From the NCBI GenBank assembly GCA_964606895.1, contig CAZSHX010000021.1:1-58729 (forward strand): a stretch of 58,729 nt of DNA. The letters are read 5' to 3'. Under the pieces are notes generated by a model, which did not search any database, was not told where the DNA came from, and worked only from the letters and a program-made list of their open reading frames with translations. Of the stretch, positions 27,571 to 36,129 are shown in pieces. This DNA is from CAZSHX01 sp964606895 (GTDB lineage Bacteria > Bacteroidota > Ignavibacteria > Kapaibacteriales > UBA2268). Made by a program: the position numbers and the translations under genes. How positions within the stretch are numbered: the stretch's first letter is position 1; each line of letters opens with the position of its first letter.

Positions 27571-28923
27571 ATGCTCAAATATATATGCCTCCTTTTTGCT
27601 TTCATAATAGTAACAATACCTATGGAATCTCAAACTCAAGACCTGACAAAATATTCAGAGAATATTGACAGAATTCTAAAAGAAGCAACAAGCAATAACA
27701 ATGCTTGGGAACGTCTTGCCGAAATGTGCGATACTTACGGTCATCGCCTCAGCGGTTCCGAAAACCTTGAAAATGCAATTCGCTGGGCTGTTAAACACAT
27801 GAAGGAAGATGGACTTGAGAACGTAAAGGCTGAAGAAGTAATGGTTCCCAACTGGAAACGCGGACATGAATATTGCGAACTCGTTACTCCAAGAAAAGAA
27901 AAAATAGAAATGTTGGGTTTGGGCGGCTCAACTTCAACTCCTCCCGAAGGAATTACTGCAGGCGTTATAATTGTTAAAAGCTTTGAAGAACTAAAACTAA
28001 GAGCAAGCGAAGCCAAAGGAAAGTTTGTTGTTTATAATGCACCATATCAGAATTACGGACAAGCTGTTCAATATCGTTGGTGGGGAGCAATCAGAGCCGC
28101 AGAAGTCGGTGCCGTCGGGAGTTTAGTTCGTTCGGTTACACCACAGGTTTTGTCAAATCCGCATACCGGAAGTATGGCTCCTTATTCGGACACACTTCCA
28201 AAAATTCCGAATGCCGCAATTATTCCTGAATGGGCAGACATATTGGAGAGAATGGTAAAGCGTGGAGAAAATCCAAGGGTTCATTTGTATATGGAAGGCA
28301 AATTCGAACCGGATGCTAAAACTTATAATGTGATGAGTGAAATTACGGGTACCGATAAGAATGCGGAAATTATTGCAGTTGGCGGACATATTGATTCATG
28401 GGATGTCGGCTCAGGAGCACACGATGATGCAGGCGGCTGTATCGCCGCATGGGAAGCTGTCAAACTTCTTAAAAAACTTGGAATTAAAACAAAAAGAACT
28501 ATAAGAACCGTAATGTGGGCAAACGAAGAAAATGGACAGATGGGCGGCAAGACTTATGCCCAAAACCATAAAGATGAGAAGCATGCACTCGTCTTTGAAT
28601 TTGATTCGGGTGTTTTTCCTCCTTCAAGAATAGGGTTTACTGCAAATGATTCAACTTTATTCGATAGGGTGAAAGCATTCGAGCCGTTACTGCAGAAGAT
28701 TGATTCGATTTCAGTCCATAAAGGTGGCGGGGGAGTGGATATTGACCCAATAATGAAGCTTGGAGTTCCGGGAATAGGAATGGGAACCAACGACGGAGGA
28801 AAATATTTCTGGTATCATCATTCGCCTGCGGATACTCCCGATAAGGTGGACCCGAAAGACCTGAACAAATGTATTGCCGCAATTGCCGCAACTATATATC
28901 TTTACTCGGAACTAATACCATAA
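27571..28923 (+). CDS. M28 family zinc aminopeptidase/carboxypeptidase Q-like
   Basis: This exported metallopeptidase has 450 residues and a signal peptide of about 20 residues (cleavage near MESQTQ). A protease-associated domain is inserted at about 120-240. The di-zinc site is visible as GGHIDSWDVGSGAHDDAGG (His and Asp), ANEENGQMGG (catalytic Glu and ligand Glu), FEFDSG (Asp) and a final His in WYHHSPADTPDKVD. This arrangement resembles plasma glutamate carboxypeptidase, an aminopeptidase acting on dipeptides. It is probably periplasmic. No terminator separates it from the batA group, but the gap is 103 bases. Confidence 0.93.
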   Translation: MLKYICLLFAFIIVTIPMESQTQDLTKYSENIDRILKEATSNNNAWERLAEMCDTYGHRLSGSENLENAIRWAVKHMKEDGLENVKAEEVMVPNWKRGHEYCELVTPRKEKIEMLGLGGSTSTPPEGITAGVIIVKSFEELKLRASEAKGKFVVYNAPYQNYGQAVQYRWWGAIRAAEVGAVGSLVRSVTPQVLSNPHTGSMAPYSDTLPKIPNAAIIPEWADILERMVKRGENPRVHLYMEGKFEPDAKTYNVMSEITGTDKNAEIIAVGGHIDSWDVGSGAHDDAGGCIAAWEAVKLLKKLGIKTKRTIRTVMWANEENGQMGGKTYAQNHKDEKHALVFEFDSGVFPPSRIGFTANDSTLFDRVKAFEPLLQKIDSISVHKGGGGVDIDPIMKLGVPGIGMGTNDGGKYFWYHHSPADTPDKVDPKDLNKCIAAIAATIYLYSELIP

Positions 28924-28946
28924 ACCATAGATTATGGTGCGAGAAT

Positions 28947-28974
28947 TGTCATTCTGAGCGAAGCGAAGAATCTT
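28947..28974 (+). repeat. Dispersed imperfect palindrome of the TGTCATTCTGAGCGAAGCG type
   Basis: The segment contains TGTCATTCTGAGCGAAGCGA followed by AGAATCTT, forming a short imperfect hairpin around GCGAAGCG. I recall near-identical strings scattered between genes in many unrelated bacterial genomes. It lies between the M28 peptidase gene and pyrE. It resembles the inner palindrome of the element at 1504-1638 only in starting with TGTCATT. Confidence 0.6.
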
Positions 28975-29065
28975 GTATTATCCTAAATAAACAGTTGGGT
29001 TCATCTCTTTGCTCTAAGTGACCATGGATTTAAATTTTTAATTACCAAAAATAAATGTAAACAAA

Positions 29066-29596
29066 ATGACAAAACAAGAGCTCGGAAGAGAAATTTTTAA
29101 AACATCGCATCTGAACGGTACTTTTTTACTCCGTTCGGGTGTAACCAGCCATGAGTATTTTGATAAATACCAATTTGAAAGCCGTCCTGAACTATTAATA
29201 GAAATTGCAAAACATTTGGCTAATATTCTACCAAATGAATATGATTTACTTGCAGGATTAGAACTTGGCGGAGTTCCAATCGCCACTTCAATATCATTAG
29301 AAACAGGAAAACCAGTGGTTTTTGTGAGGAAACAAGCCAAAGAGTATGGCACATGTAAATTCGCCGAAGGAATGGACGTAAAAGGTAAAAAACTACTGAT
29401 TGTCGAGGACGTAGTAACAAGCGGAGGTCAAGTAGTTATAAGTACCAACGACCTTCGTCAGCATGGAGCAATCATTGAAAAAGCAATTTGCGTTATTGAC
29501 CGTGAAGCAGGTGGCAAAGAAGCATTAGCAAAAATCGGGATTGAACTTACTCCCCTTTTCACGATGACTGAACTCAAGGAATTCGGGAAAGAATAG
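29066..29596 (+). CDS. pyrE: Orotate phosphoribosyltransferase
   Basis: Joins orotate and PRPP to give OMP in pyrimidine synthesis, in the cytoplasm. At 176 residues it is the short archaeal/Bacillus-type form. The PRPP-binding loop is LLIVEDVVTSGGQV (about 110-123), and the flexible loop RKQAKEYGTCKFAEG (88-102) carries the Lys residues that close over the active site. The early FLLRSGVTSHEYFDKYQFE is also typical. It is convergent with the OsmC gene, with only ten bases between the stops. Confidence 0.95.
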   Translation: MTKQELGREIFKTSHLNGTFLLRSGVTSHEYFDKYQFESRPELLIEIAKHLANILPNEYDLLAGLELGGVPIATSISLETGKPVVFVRKQAKEYGTCKFAEGMDVKGKKLLIVEDVVTSGGQVVISTNDLRQHGAIIEKAICVIDREAGGKEALAKIGIELTPLFTMTELKEFGKE

Positions 29597-29606
29597 TTCC
29601 TGAAAA

Positions 29607-30032
29607 TTAGTTTATTTTGACCGATGTGGTAATCTCCACATTGTTTTTGAGCATTGCCCAAACTGGACAAAAGGTATCTTCAGATAATTTTATTGCTTTC
29701 ATAACATCTGATTCTTCGAGATTATCAGAACCAATTCGGAATTCAAGACAAATTTTCTGAAATGATAACGGATGCTGTTCTCTTCTTTCCCCGATTGCAT
29801 TGATTTTAAGGGAATGAATGTTTTTGTTCATTCTTCTCAATAATGTTGAAACTGAGGAGCCTACACAAGTGGATAAACTGATTAGCAATAATTCGAGTGA
29901 AGTGTAGCCGTTTCCGTCACCAATGGGAGGAGTGTAATCAATAATAACAGATGGATTGTCTTTAGCCGTACCCTTGAACTGAGCTTTCTGATTTATGAGT
30001 TCAACAGAAGTTGTTAAAATATCGTTTGCCAT
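29607..30032 (-). CDS. OsmC/Ohr family peroxiredoxin-like protein
   Basis: This 141-residue cytoplasmic protein has the two family cysteines: Cys56 in ISLSTCVGSS and Cys122 in EDTFCPVWAML. In OsmC/Ohr enzymes these form a redox pair that reduces organic hydroperoxides. The YTSLELLLISLSTC stretch is the central helix. It belongs to the YhfA/OsmC-like branch rather than Ohr, judging by the second motif. It has its own start upstream of the flagellin terminator and is not obviously part of the flagellar transcript. Confidence 0.9.
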   Translation of the reverse strand: MANDILTTSVELINQKAQFKGTAKDNPSVIIDYTPPIGDGNGYTSLELLLISLSTCVGSSVSTLLRRMNKNIHSLKINAIGERREQHPLSFQKICLEFRIGSDNLEESDVMKAIKLSEDTFCPVWAMLKNNVEITTSVKIN

Positions 30033-30103
30033 AATATTCCTTTTGAAAATTTTGTGAATTCAATATCAGAAAAAACGAAGATTTTTGAATTTTGTTTCAA
30101 AAA

Positions 30104-30130
30104 AAAAACCAGAAACAAGTTCCGGTTTTT
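30104..30130 (-). terminator. Rho-independent terminator after the flagellin pair
   Basis: Eleven-base arms, 30104-30114 and 30120-30130, pair with a single A/C mismatch (AAAAACC-A-GAA against TTC-C-GGTTTTT) around a five-base loop. The long A-run at 30099-30108 becomes a U-tract on the minus strand. It lies about 25 bases beyond the stop of the second flagellin gene. Confidence 0.8.
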
Positions 30131-30154
30131 AAAAATTAAATCTCTTGAGAGAAA

Positions 30155-31093
30155 TTAAGCACCTCTAATTAATTGCAGGTAACTGGACGGATTCTGATTC
30201 GCCTGAGCCAGAGCCGTTAGTGAAGCTTGCTGTAAGAACTGAGCCTTAACAAGTTCGAGTTGCTCTTTAGCTACATCAGCGTCTTCAAGTCTTGAAATAG
30301 CCGCATTGTAATTGACAATCTGACCCTTGAGAAGTTCTTCCTGAGATGATAATCTGTTTGAAACACCACCCAGATAAGAAGCAACTTTATTGACATTGTT
30401 CAATGCTGTTGAAAGACTTAGTAATGTAGTAGCAATCATGGTTGTGCTGAAAATACCCAAAGTAAGATTTGACACATCATTAAGACAGGACATGTTTAAT
30501 CCGGATACTCCTGCAAAATTAGACAAAGATATATTATTCAAACTGAAATTGTTACCGAGAACATTAAAGTCAGCATTATTTGTGGTCATATCAATCGAAA
30601 GAGAAATGAGATTATACGCCGCATTGGTACCAATAATAAAATCAGCCGAAAAAGTAGCATCCATTAACTGTCTGCCGCCGAAAACAGTAGAGTCAACAAC
30701 TGTTTGTATTTGCTGAGCCATTCTGTAAGCGGCTTTAGCAAGTGCGACCTTTTCATCAGTACCCATAGCTCCCGAAGCGGCTGAAGAAGTTGAATCTTTA
30801 ATTGTAGTAATTAAATTATTGATGTTATCGAGCGAATCCTGAAGAATACTGGAAACATTAAGAGCGTCACCCACAGTTGTTAGTGCTGATTTTAAAGCCC
30901 CGTTCCTTGATTGAAGTGCTCTTGAAGTTATATAACCGGCAACATCATCTGATGCGCTGTTGATTCTTTTTCCGGTTGAAAGTCTTAGTTGCCTCAGCGT
31001 TATGTTCCGTTGGGCGGCATCTAAGGCATTGTAAGCATTTTCAGCCGGAGTATTAGTCCTGATTCTGGCATTCCCGCCTATTGCAAATGGCAT
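30155..31093 (-). CDS. Flagellin, second paralogue
   Basis: This 312-residue filament protein has conserved D0/D1 ends. The N-terminal part contains LRQLRLSTGKRINSASDDVAGY, and the C-terminal part contains a coiled stretch ending LAQANQNPSSYLQLIRGA, where FliS is expected to bind. The usual MAxxIxTN start is replaced by MPFAIGGNARIRTNTPAEN. The centre (about 165-225) is short and differs strongly from the paralogue next door, so the surface of the filament would differ. It has no classical signal peptide, as expected for type III export. It lies 83 bases after the first flagellin, probably on the same transcript, with AAAGGA before its start. Confidence 0.95.
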   Translation of the reverse strand: MPFAIGGNARIRTNTPAENAYNALDAAQRNITLRQLRLSTGKRINSASDDVAGYITSRALQSRNGALKSALTTVGDALNVSSILQDSLDNINNLITTIKDSTSSAASGAMGTDEKVALAKAAYRMAQQIQTVVDSTVFGGRQLMDATFSADFIIGTNAAYNLISLSIDMTTNNADFNVLGNNFSLNNISLSNFAGVSGLNMSCLNDVSNLTLGIFSTTMIATTLLSLSTALNNVNKVASYLGGVSNRLSSQEELLKGQIVNYNAAISRLEDADVAKEQLELVKAQFLQQASLTALAQANQNPSSYLQLIRGA

Positions 31094-31176
31094 AGCTAAT
31101 CCTTTAGTATTATTTAAATAAACTTAAATTGCGAAATCATTTCGTATATTTATAAAATCCTTTTATCGCAGGTATG

Positions 31177-32112
31177 TTAGCCCTTAATCAACTGCAAGAA
31201 CGCCTGTGGGTTGGCATTTGCCTGAGTTAATGAAACTAATGATGTCTGCTGTAGGAATTGAGCTTTAACAAGTTCAAGCTGTTCCTGAGCAACATCTGTA
31301 TCTTCGATTCTGGATATGGCAGAATTGTAATTGACAATTTGTCCCTTGAGCAGTTCTTCCTGAGACTGCAAACGGTTAACAAGCCCGCCGAGATAAGAAG
31401 CAACTTTATTAACATTATTAATAGAGTTTGATAAACTTTGTAGAGTCAGATGCATCATGCTTGGCATAAATATTCCAAGGTCCGTTGCAGAAACACTATT
31501 CAATGCTGTCATATCAAGATTGGTTACACCTGCAAAACTTCCGATCGAAAGTGAATTCATGTTGAAATCATTTCTTTCAACATTGAAATCCTGATTGCTT
31601 GTTGTTAAGTCAACAGTTATAGTTATCAGATTGTGAACTGCATTAGTACCCAGAACAAAGTCAGCAGAAAATGTGCCTGTGATTAATTGTTGACCGCCAA
31701 ATACTGTTGAATCTACTACAGTTTGTATTTGTTGTGCCATACGGTAAGCCGCTTTCGCAAGAGCCACCTTTTCATCTGTACCCATAGCACCCGATGCGGC
31801 AGAAGAAGCGGCATCTTTAATTTGAGTAAGCAGATTGTTGATATTGTCTAATGCATCCATAGCAATGTTAGTTACGTTAGATGCATCTCCGACGGTTCTT
31901 AACGCGGCTTTCATAGCCCCGTTACGTGATTGTAGAGCACGAGAAGTAATATAACCCGCCACATCGTCACCCGCACTATTTATGCGTTTTCCGGTTGATA
32001 GTCTGAGTTGCCTTATTGAGATATTTTTGTTAGAAATATCAAGTGCATTGTATGCATTCTCAGCTGGCGTGTTAGTTCTAATACGAGCGTTTCCTCCTAC
32101 AGCAAATGGCAT
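31177..32112 (-). CDS. Flagellin, first paralogue
   Basis: This 311-residue flagellin has the same altered start (MPFAVGGNARIRTNTPAEN) and the block LRLSTGKRINSAGDDVAGY. Its C-terminus ends in LTQANANPQAFLQLIKG. The two paralogues are nearly identical over residues 8-90 and 235-300 but differ in the middle (about 170-225), which suggests duplication followed by divergence of the exposed part. GGAGGTG five bases before the ATG is one of the strongest ribosome sites in the window, fitting high expression. A sigma-54 promoter lies about 95 bases upstream. No FliS gene is adjacent. Confidence 0.95.
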   Translation of the reverse strand: MPFAVGGNARIRTNTPAENAYNALDISNKNISIRQLRLSTGKRINSAGDDVAGYITSRALQSRNGAMKAALRTVGDASNVTNIAMDALDNINNLLTQIKDAASSAASGAMGTDEKVALAKAAYRMAQQIQTVVDSTVFGGQQLITGTFSADFVLGTNAVHNLITITVDLTTSNQDFNVERNDFNMNSLSIGSFAGVTNLDMTALNSVSATDLGIFMPSMMHLTLQSLSNSINNVNKVASYLGGLVNRLQSQEELLKGQIVNYNSAISRIEDTDVAQEQLELVKAQFLQQTSLVSLTQANANPQAFLQLIKG

Positions 32113-32202
32113 TTTTCACCTCCATGTGAAACGTATTAAAAAGTTTTATTTTAGTTTTTAAATTCTAAATTATTTCAAAGTTCTATTCGACATTTATAAT
32201 TA

Positions 32203-32218
32203 TACAAGTTGCGTGCCA
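32203..32218 (-). promoter_or_regulatory. Sigma-54 promoter of the flagellin genes
   Basis: On the minus strand the site reads TGGCACGCAACTTGTA. It matches TGGCACGN4TTGCW except for T in place of C at -12 (GG-N10-GT). Transcription would start near 32194, giving a leader of about 80 bases before the flagellin ATG. The rest of the 355-bp gap (32113-32467) is AT-rich and shows no convincing gene. Confidence 0.65.
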
Positions 32219-32467
32219 AAGTTTCATGATGCTTGTAAATACTGGTGTTTAGGCGGTATTGACTATTTATTTGGACGATTTTCCGTAATATTTCCAATTA
32301 GTATTCAATATTTGGCTAAAAACCTTATAATATTGGTGATTATGAGTATTATTGAGCAAATATTTAATACACCAAAAATCAATTTACTTTATTGCTTTGC
32401 ATAAATATACCCAGCAAAAAAAAACTGTCTATAATTAGCCAATTTTTGAATTTTTTTGAAAGAACGA

Positions 32468-33928
32468 TTAATGTATAATTGAAAATTGTATAGTACTGGT
32501 TTGGTTATTGCAGGATACTAAACAATAATATATTCCGCATTGAAATTGCGAAACAGGGAATAATTGAGTTTCGCCAATAAAGGATGTGTGATTCAAATTA
32601 AAGACTTCATTCCCGTTGATATTGAAGATTTTCAATTCTGCTTCATTACAGCCTGAGTTTTCTAAATAAACATAGTTGTTTTTTATGACAATTTGCGGTT
32701 CATTCAGTTTATCATTCTCGATAACTGATGTAACATTATTCATAGGGAAGAGAAAACCGTCAGAAGACATTCCTGTTGCTTCGCAAAGCCTTACTGAGTT
32801 TATTTGACGTTCTTTTCCGAGTTCAATAACAGCATATCCCAAAAGGGTTGTTCCTTTTGGCTGTTTTTGCTGACTTTTGGAGCCAACAACAATTTCTGCA
32901 TAATTTGAGCCATCTATTAAATTACAATAACTGAATGCCTGACCGTTGAAGATGTTTCCCTTCTCGAATCCAAGAAATTTTGAATCTTTCGGAAAATTTG
33001 ATAAATCAAGTTTTGCAGTCGCTCCAATGAAATTATTGTTTGAATTGACAAAAACAGGAATCGAAACCGAAGTTGAGCTTTTTGATACTTTATATTCCAA
33101 ATCAGAAAGCTGCGAACTATTATCTTTTTTGGCTTGACCATGTGTTTTATTGAAATTCAGGGCTATTATCAGCATATCTGTTACCGTAATATCTCCGTTA
33201 CCGTCGCAATCTGCCCAAGTTACATCCAGACTATCCCAACCTAAAACAGACTGGCTAACCCAATTTGTACTTGATGATTGCCTTTTGAAACTTCTCATTT
33301 GCTTTAAAAATGAACCGAAGCCAAGATATAGTCCTATTTTCGTAACATCCTTGATTTCAACCACTCCGTTGCCGTCAGCATCTCCGGGCCAAACATCAAT
33401 GAACCCATGAACCTGATAGGTTAATGGTGCGGATTTTATATCAACTATTTTACCCCCGCTGTCAGTATTCACAATTGCCTGAGCATTCGCGAATGTAAAT
33501 GTTAGTTCACTTTGGTTTCTGCAACTCTGACTAACCACAAATTCAAAATGAATAACTTTCGGGTCGTCATATCCTGCAACTCCAACAGTGTCTCCAGAAA
33601 GAACTCCGACATATATAACACCCGTTTGGGCAATTGTATCAATAAATGGAATTACTATGGAAGTAGCTTTGGGTCCAAATCCTATTAATCTTGCATCAGA
33701 CAGAAGAATCGAATCAGCTTTTGTATAATGCAGTTCAAACGTAACTCCGTTTGAACGTTTGAGGCTATCAACCGATATATCTATGCCGAACAAATATGTT
33801 GCAGTAACAAATCCTGAACGTGATTTTTCAACATCTGTTCTTGTAATTTTAAATTCCTGAGAGTTTGCATGGTTTATTCCAAGCATTAAACTCATTAGAA
33901 AAAAAGCTGTTATGGTAATATTTTTCAT
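32468..33928 (-). CDS. T9SS-sorted protein with dockerin-like calcium repeats
   Basis: This 486-residue secreted protein has a signal peptide (cleavage near HANSQ, about residue 24). A beta-rich domain of about 150 residues follows, reminiscent of cohesin-type folds. Next are two calcium-loop repeats typical of type I dockerins: DADGNGVVEIKD (183-194) and DCDGNGDITVTD (240-251), spaced wider than usual. The C-terminal 70 residues look like a T9SS type A sorting domain. The ATG at 33928 is preferred to a TTG two codons upstream. It lies 83 bases after flhA and has its own sigma-54 promoter, so a link to the flagellar regulon is likely. Function is unknown. Confidence 0.8.
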   Translation of the reverse strand: MKNITITAFFLMSLMLGINHANSQEFKITRTDVEKSRSGFVTATYLFGIDISVDSLKRSNGVTFELHYTKADSILLSDARLIGFGPKATSIVIPFIDTIAQTGVIYVGVLSGDTVGVAGYDDPKVIHFEFVVSQSCRNQSELTFTFANAQAIVNTDSGGKIVDIKSAPLTYQVHGFIDVWPGDADGNGVVEIKDVTKIGLYLGFGSFLKQMRSFKRQSSSTNWVSQSVLGWDSLDVTWADCDGNGDITVTDMLIIALNFNKTHGQAKKDNSSQLSDLEYKVSKSSTSVSIPVFVNSNNNFIGATAKLDLSNFPKDSKFLGFEKGNIFNGQAFSYCNLIDGSNYAEIVVGSKSQQKQPKGTTLLGYAVIELGKERQINSVRLCEATGMSSDGFLFPMNNVTSVIENDKLNEPQIVIKNNYVYLENSGCNEAELKIFNINGNEVFNLNHTSFIGETQLFPVSQFQCGIYYCLVSCNNQTSTIQFSIIH

Positions 33929-33966
33929 TGTCAATTGTATTGTTGTTTTAAAAGCAATATTTATTG

Positions 33967-33982
33967 AGCAATCAATGTGCCA
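33967..33982 (-). promoter_or_regulatory. Sigma-54 promoter of the dockerin-like T9SS gene
   Basis: The minus strand reads TGGCACATTGATTGCT. It agrees with TGGCACRN4TTGCW at all informative positions and has GG-N10-GC spacing. Transcription would start about 28 bases before the ATG at 33928. It lies inside the short gap after flhA, so the downstream gene need not depend on read-through. Confidence 0.75.
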
Positions 33983-34011
33983 AAGTAGATTCCGACAGTA
34001 TTTTCAAAGGA

Positions 34012-36126
34012 TTACGGTCTGACAGTGGTATGAATTTCTATGTCTGTATCTGCCGGAAGCTCGGTATAGCTGATAACACTGACCATAGGGAACTGTGTTC
34101 TTACCATACGGTAGAAATATGGTCGGATTTGTGCAGATGTTATAACAATTGGCGAATAACCCGCAAGTGTAATATCATCAATAGCATCCGATAGGTTTTG
34201 CTGTAAAGTTCTGATTAGTTCAGGTGAAAGTCCTAAGGTTGGAGTCGAAGTCGCCTGACTACTGCTTTGCAAAGCCGTGGTCATGGTCTGTTCTATCTGT
34301 GGGTCGAGCGAAATTGCATGTATAATGCTATTATGATCCTGATAACATTTCTTGATAGTTTCCGAAAGATTGTGTCTGACGAATTCTGTAAGAACATCAA
34401 TATTCTTTGTTACTTTAAAGTATTCGAGCAAAGATTCGATAATCAAAGCAAGGTCTCTGATTGGAATTCCTTCCTGAAGTAAATTTTGCAAAACTTTTTG
34501 CAAAGTAGAAATCGGCAAGGCATCAGGAGTAATTTCCTCAACCAATGCCGGATAGTCCTGCTTCAGATTATCAACCAAATGGCGAATATCCTGCCGAGTT
34601 AGAAGTTTGTCTGCATGTCTTCTCAAAAGCTCCGTCAAATGAGTTATCAAAACTGTTGCAGATTCAACCACTGTATAACCCAAAATCTCCGAATTCTCTC
34701 TTTCTGAGTTTGGAACCCACGTTGCGGGCAGTCCGAAAACGGGTTCTGTAACTTTGATACCTGCAAGCTCGCCATCGGCTGTTCCCGGATTCATTGCAAG
34801 TAACATATTTGTATGTAGTATGTTTCTGGCAGTTTCGTTCCCTCTGACTTTAATAATATATTCTTCGGGTTCAAGCTGTAAATTATCCCTCACCCTTACA
34901 GGCGGCAAAATAATACCCAGTTCCATAGCTAATTGGCGACGGACATTTGCGATTCTTTTGAATACATCGCCGCCCTGAGTTTCGTCAACCAAAGAAATTA
35001 GGCTGTACCCAAGTTCAATTTCAACAGGGTCAACTTTTAACAATTCTTCAACGGGTTGTTCTGCCGGTGGAGCCGCCGCTGATTCAACTTCCATTATCTC
35101 ATTTCTTAAAGATTCTTCGGAATTGGTTTTCATTTGTTTGGTTTTATAAAATGCCATTCCACCTGTAATCGAAGCCATTAATAAAAATGGAAGCATTGGG
35201 AAACCGGGAAGAAGTCCGATAAGAACCAGAGTTGCCGAGGCAAGTGCCAGAGCCTTGGGTTTTGCTCCAAACTGCTTTGTCAATTCTACATCAAGTTTTT
35301 CTGAAGAAGCCGAACGGGTAACAACCAAACCGCCAGCCACAGAAATAAACAATGATGGAATCTGAGAAACAAGTCCATCACCGATTGTTAATATAGTATA
35401 AGTAGAAAGTGCCTGAGAAAAGTCCATTCCCTTTTGTACCATTCCAATTATAAAACCGCCGCCGATATTCACCGCCGCAATCAATAGTGCAGCAATTGCA
35501 TCACCTCGGATAAACTTAGCGGCACCGTCCATTGCTCCGTAAAAATCTGATTCCTTTGTGAGAATTTCTCGTCTTTTTCTGGCTTCCTGTTCGTCAATGA
35601 AACCGGCATTCAAATCTGCATCAATGCTCATTTGCTTACCGGGTAAAGCATCCAGGGTAAATCTTGCCGCTACTTCAGCAATTCTTGTAGAACCTTTGAT
35701 AACTACAACGAAGTTAATAACTAACAGAATTATAAATATTATCACACCAACTACATAATTTCCCTTGATAACAAAGGAACCGAACGCTGTAATGATATCG
35801 CCGGCATGAGCCTCACTTAAAATCAGACGGGTAGCCGCCACATTTAGTCCCAGCCGGAACAAAGTTGCAATTAACAATATTGTAGGGAATGCTGAAAACT
35901 CAAGCGGATTCACAAGATAAACAGCCACAAGTAAAATCAGAACAGCCAGCCCAAGATCAACGGCTAAAAGTAAGTCGAGAATAAAAGTCGGAAGCGGAAC
36001 CATAAGAAGTCCCAATATTAAAATTACGCCTCCGGCAAGTGCTATATCTCTGCTCTTGTTTAGGTATGCCAGAACACTGCCTATTGAAAAGCCCTGACTG
36101 CCTGCTATTTGTATTTGTTTTGCCAT
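34012..36126 (-). CDS. flhA: Flagellar export apparatus protein FlhA
   Basis: This 704-residue protein forms the nonameric export gate ring of the flagellar type III secretion system. The N-terminal half has about eight membrane helices with the family blocks NPLEFSAFPTILLIATLFRLGLNVAATRLIL and the cytoplasmic FHIPEP loop region (FTLDALPGKQMSIDADLNAG). The C-terminal half (about 350-704) is the cytoplasmic substrate- and chaperone-docking domain. Length is normal. It is the last gene of fliP-fliQ-fliR-flhB-flhA; flhF and flhG do not follow. The start lies three bases beyond the flhB stop. Confidence 0.97.
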   Translation of the reverse strand: MAKQIQIAGSQGFSIGSVLAYLNKSRDIALAGGVILILGLLMVPLPTFILDLLLAVDLGLAVLILLVAVYLVNPLEFSAFPTILLIATLFRLGLNVAATRLILSEAHAGDIITAFGSFVIKGNYVVGVIIFIILLVINFVVVIKGSTRIAEVAARFTLDALPGKQMSIDADLNAGFIDEQEARKRREILTKESDFYGAMDGAAKFIRGDAIAALLIAAVNIGGGFIIGMVQKGMDFSQALSTYTILTIGDGLVSQIPSLFISVAGGLVVTRSASSEKLDVELTKQFGAKPKALALASATLVLIGLLPGFPMLPFLLMASITGGMAFYKTKQMKTNSEESLRNEIMEVESAAAPPAEQPVEELLKVDPVEIELGYSLISLVDETQGGDVFKRIANVRRQLAMELGIILPPVRVRDNLQLEPEEYIIKVRGNETARNILHTNMLLAMNPGTADGELAGIKVTEPVFGLPATWVPNSERENSEILGYTVVESATVLITHLTELLRRHADKLLTRQDIRHLVDNLKQDYPALVEEITPDALPISTLQKVLQNLLQEGIPIRDLALIIESLLEYFKVTKNIDVLTEFVRHNLSETIKKCYQDHNSIIHAISLDPQIEQTMTTALQSSSQATSTPTLGLSPELIRTLQQNLSDAIDDITLAGYSPIVITSAQIRPYFYRMVRTQFPMVSVISYTELPADTDIEIHTTVRP

Positions 36127-36129
36127 TTA

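Noticed and set aside
31130..31146. Palindrome GCGAAATCATTTCGT between the two flagellin genes
   Set aside because: Short, no T-tract, and not near a promoter match; too weak to call a terminator or operator.
31094..31176. Sigma-28 promoter before the second flagellin gene
   Set aside because: A TGCGATAA-like -10 is visible, but the upstream element is at the wrong distance; read-through from the first flagellin is a simpler explanation.
32213..32404. Open frame of 63 codons in the flagellin upstream region
   Set aside because: No ribosome site, no homology recognised, and it overlaps the sigma-54 promoter on the other strand.
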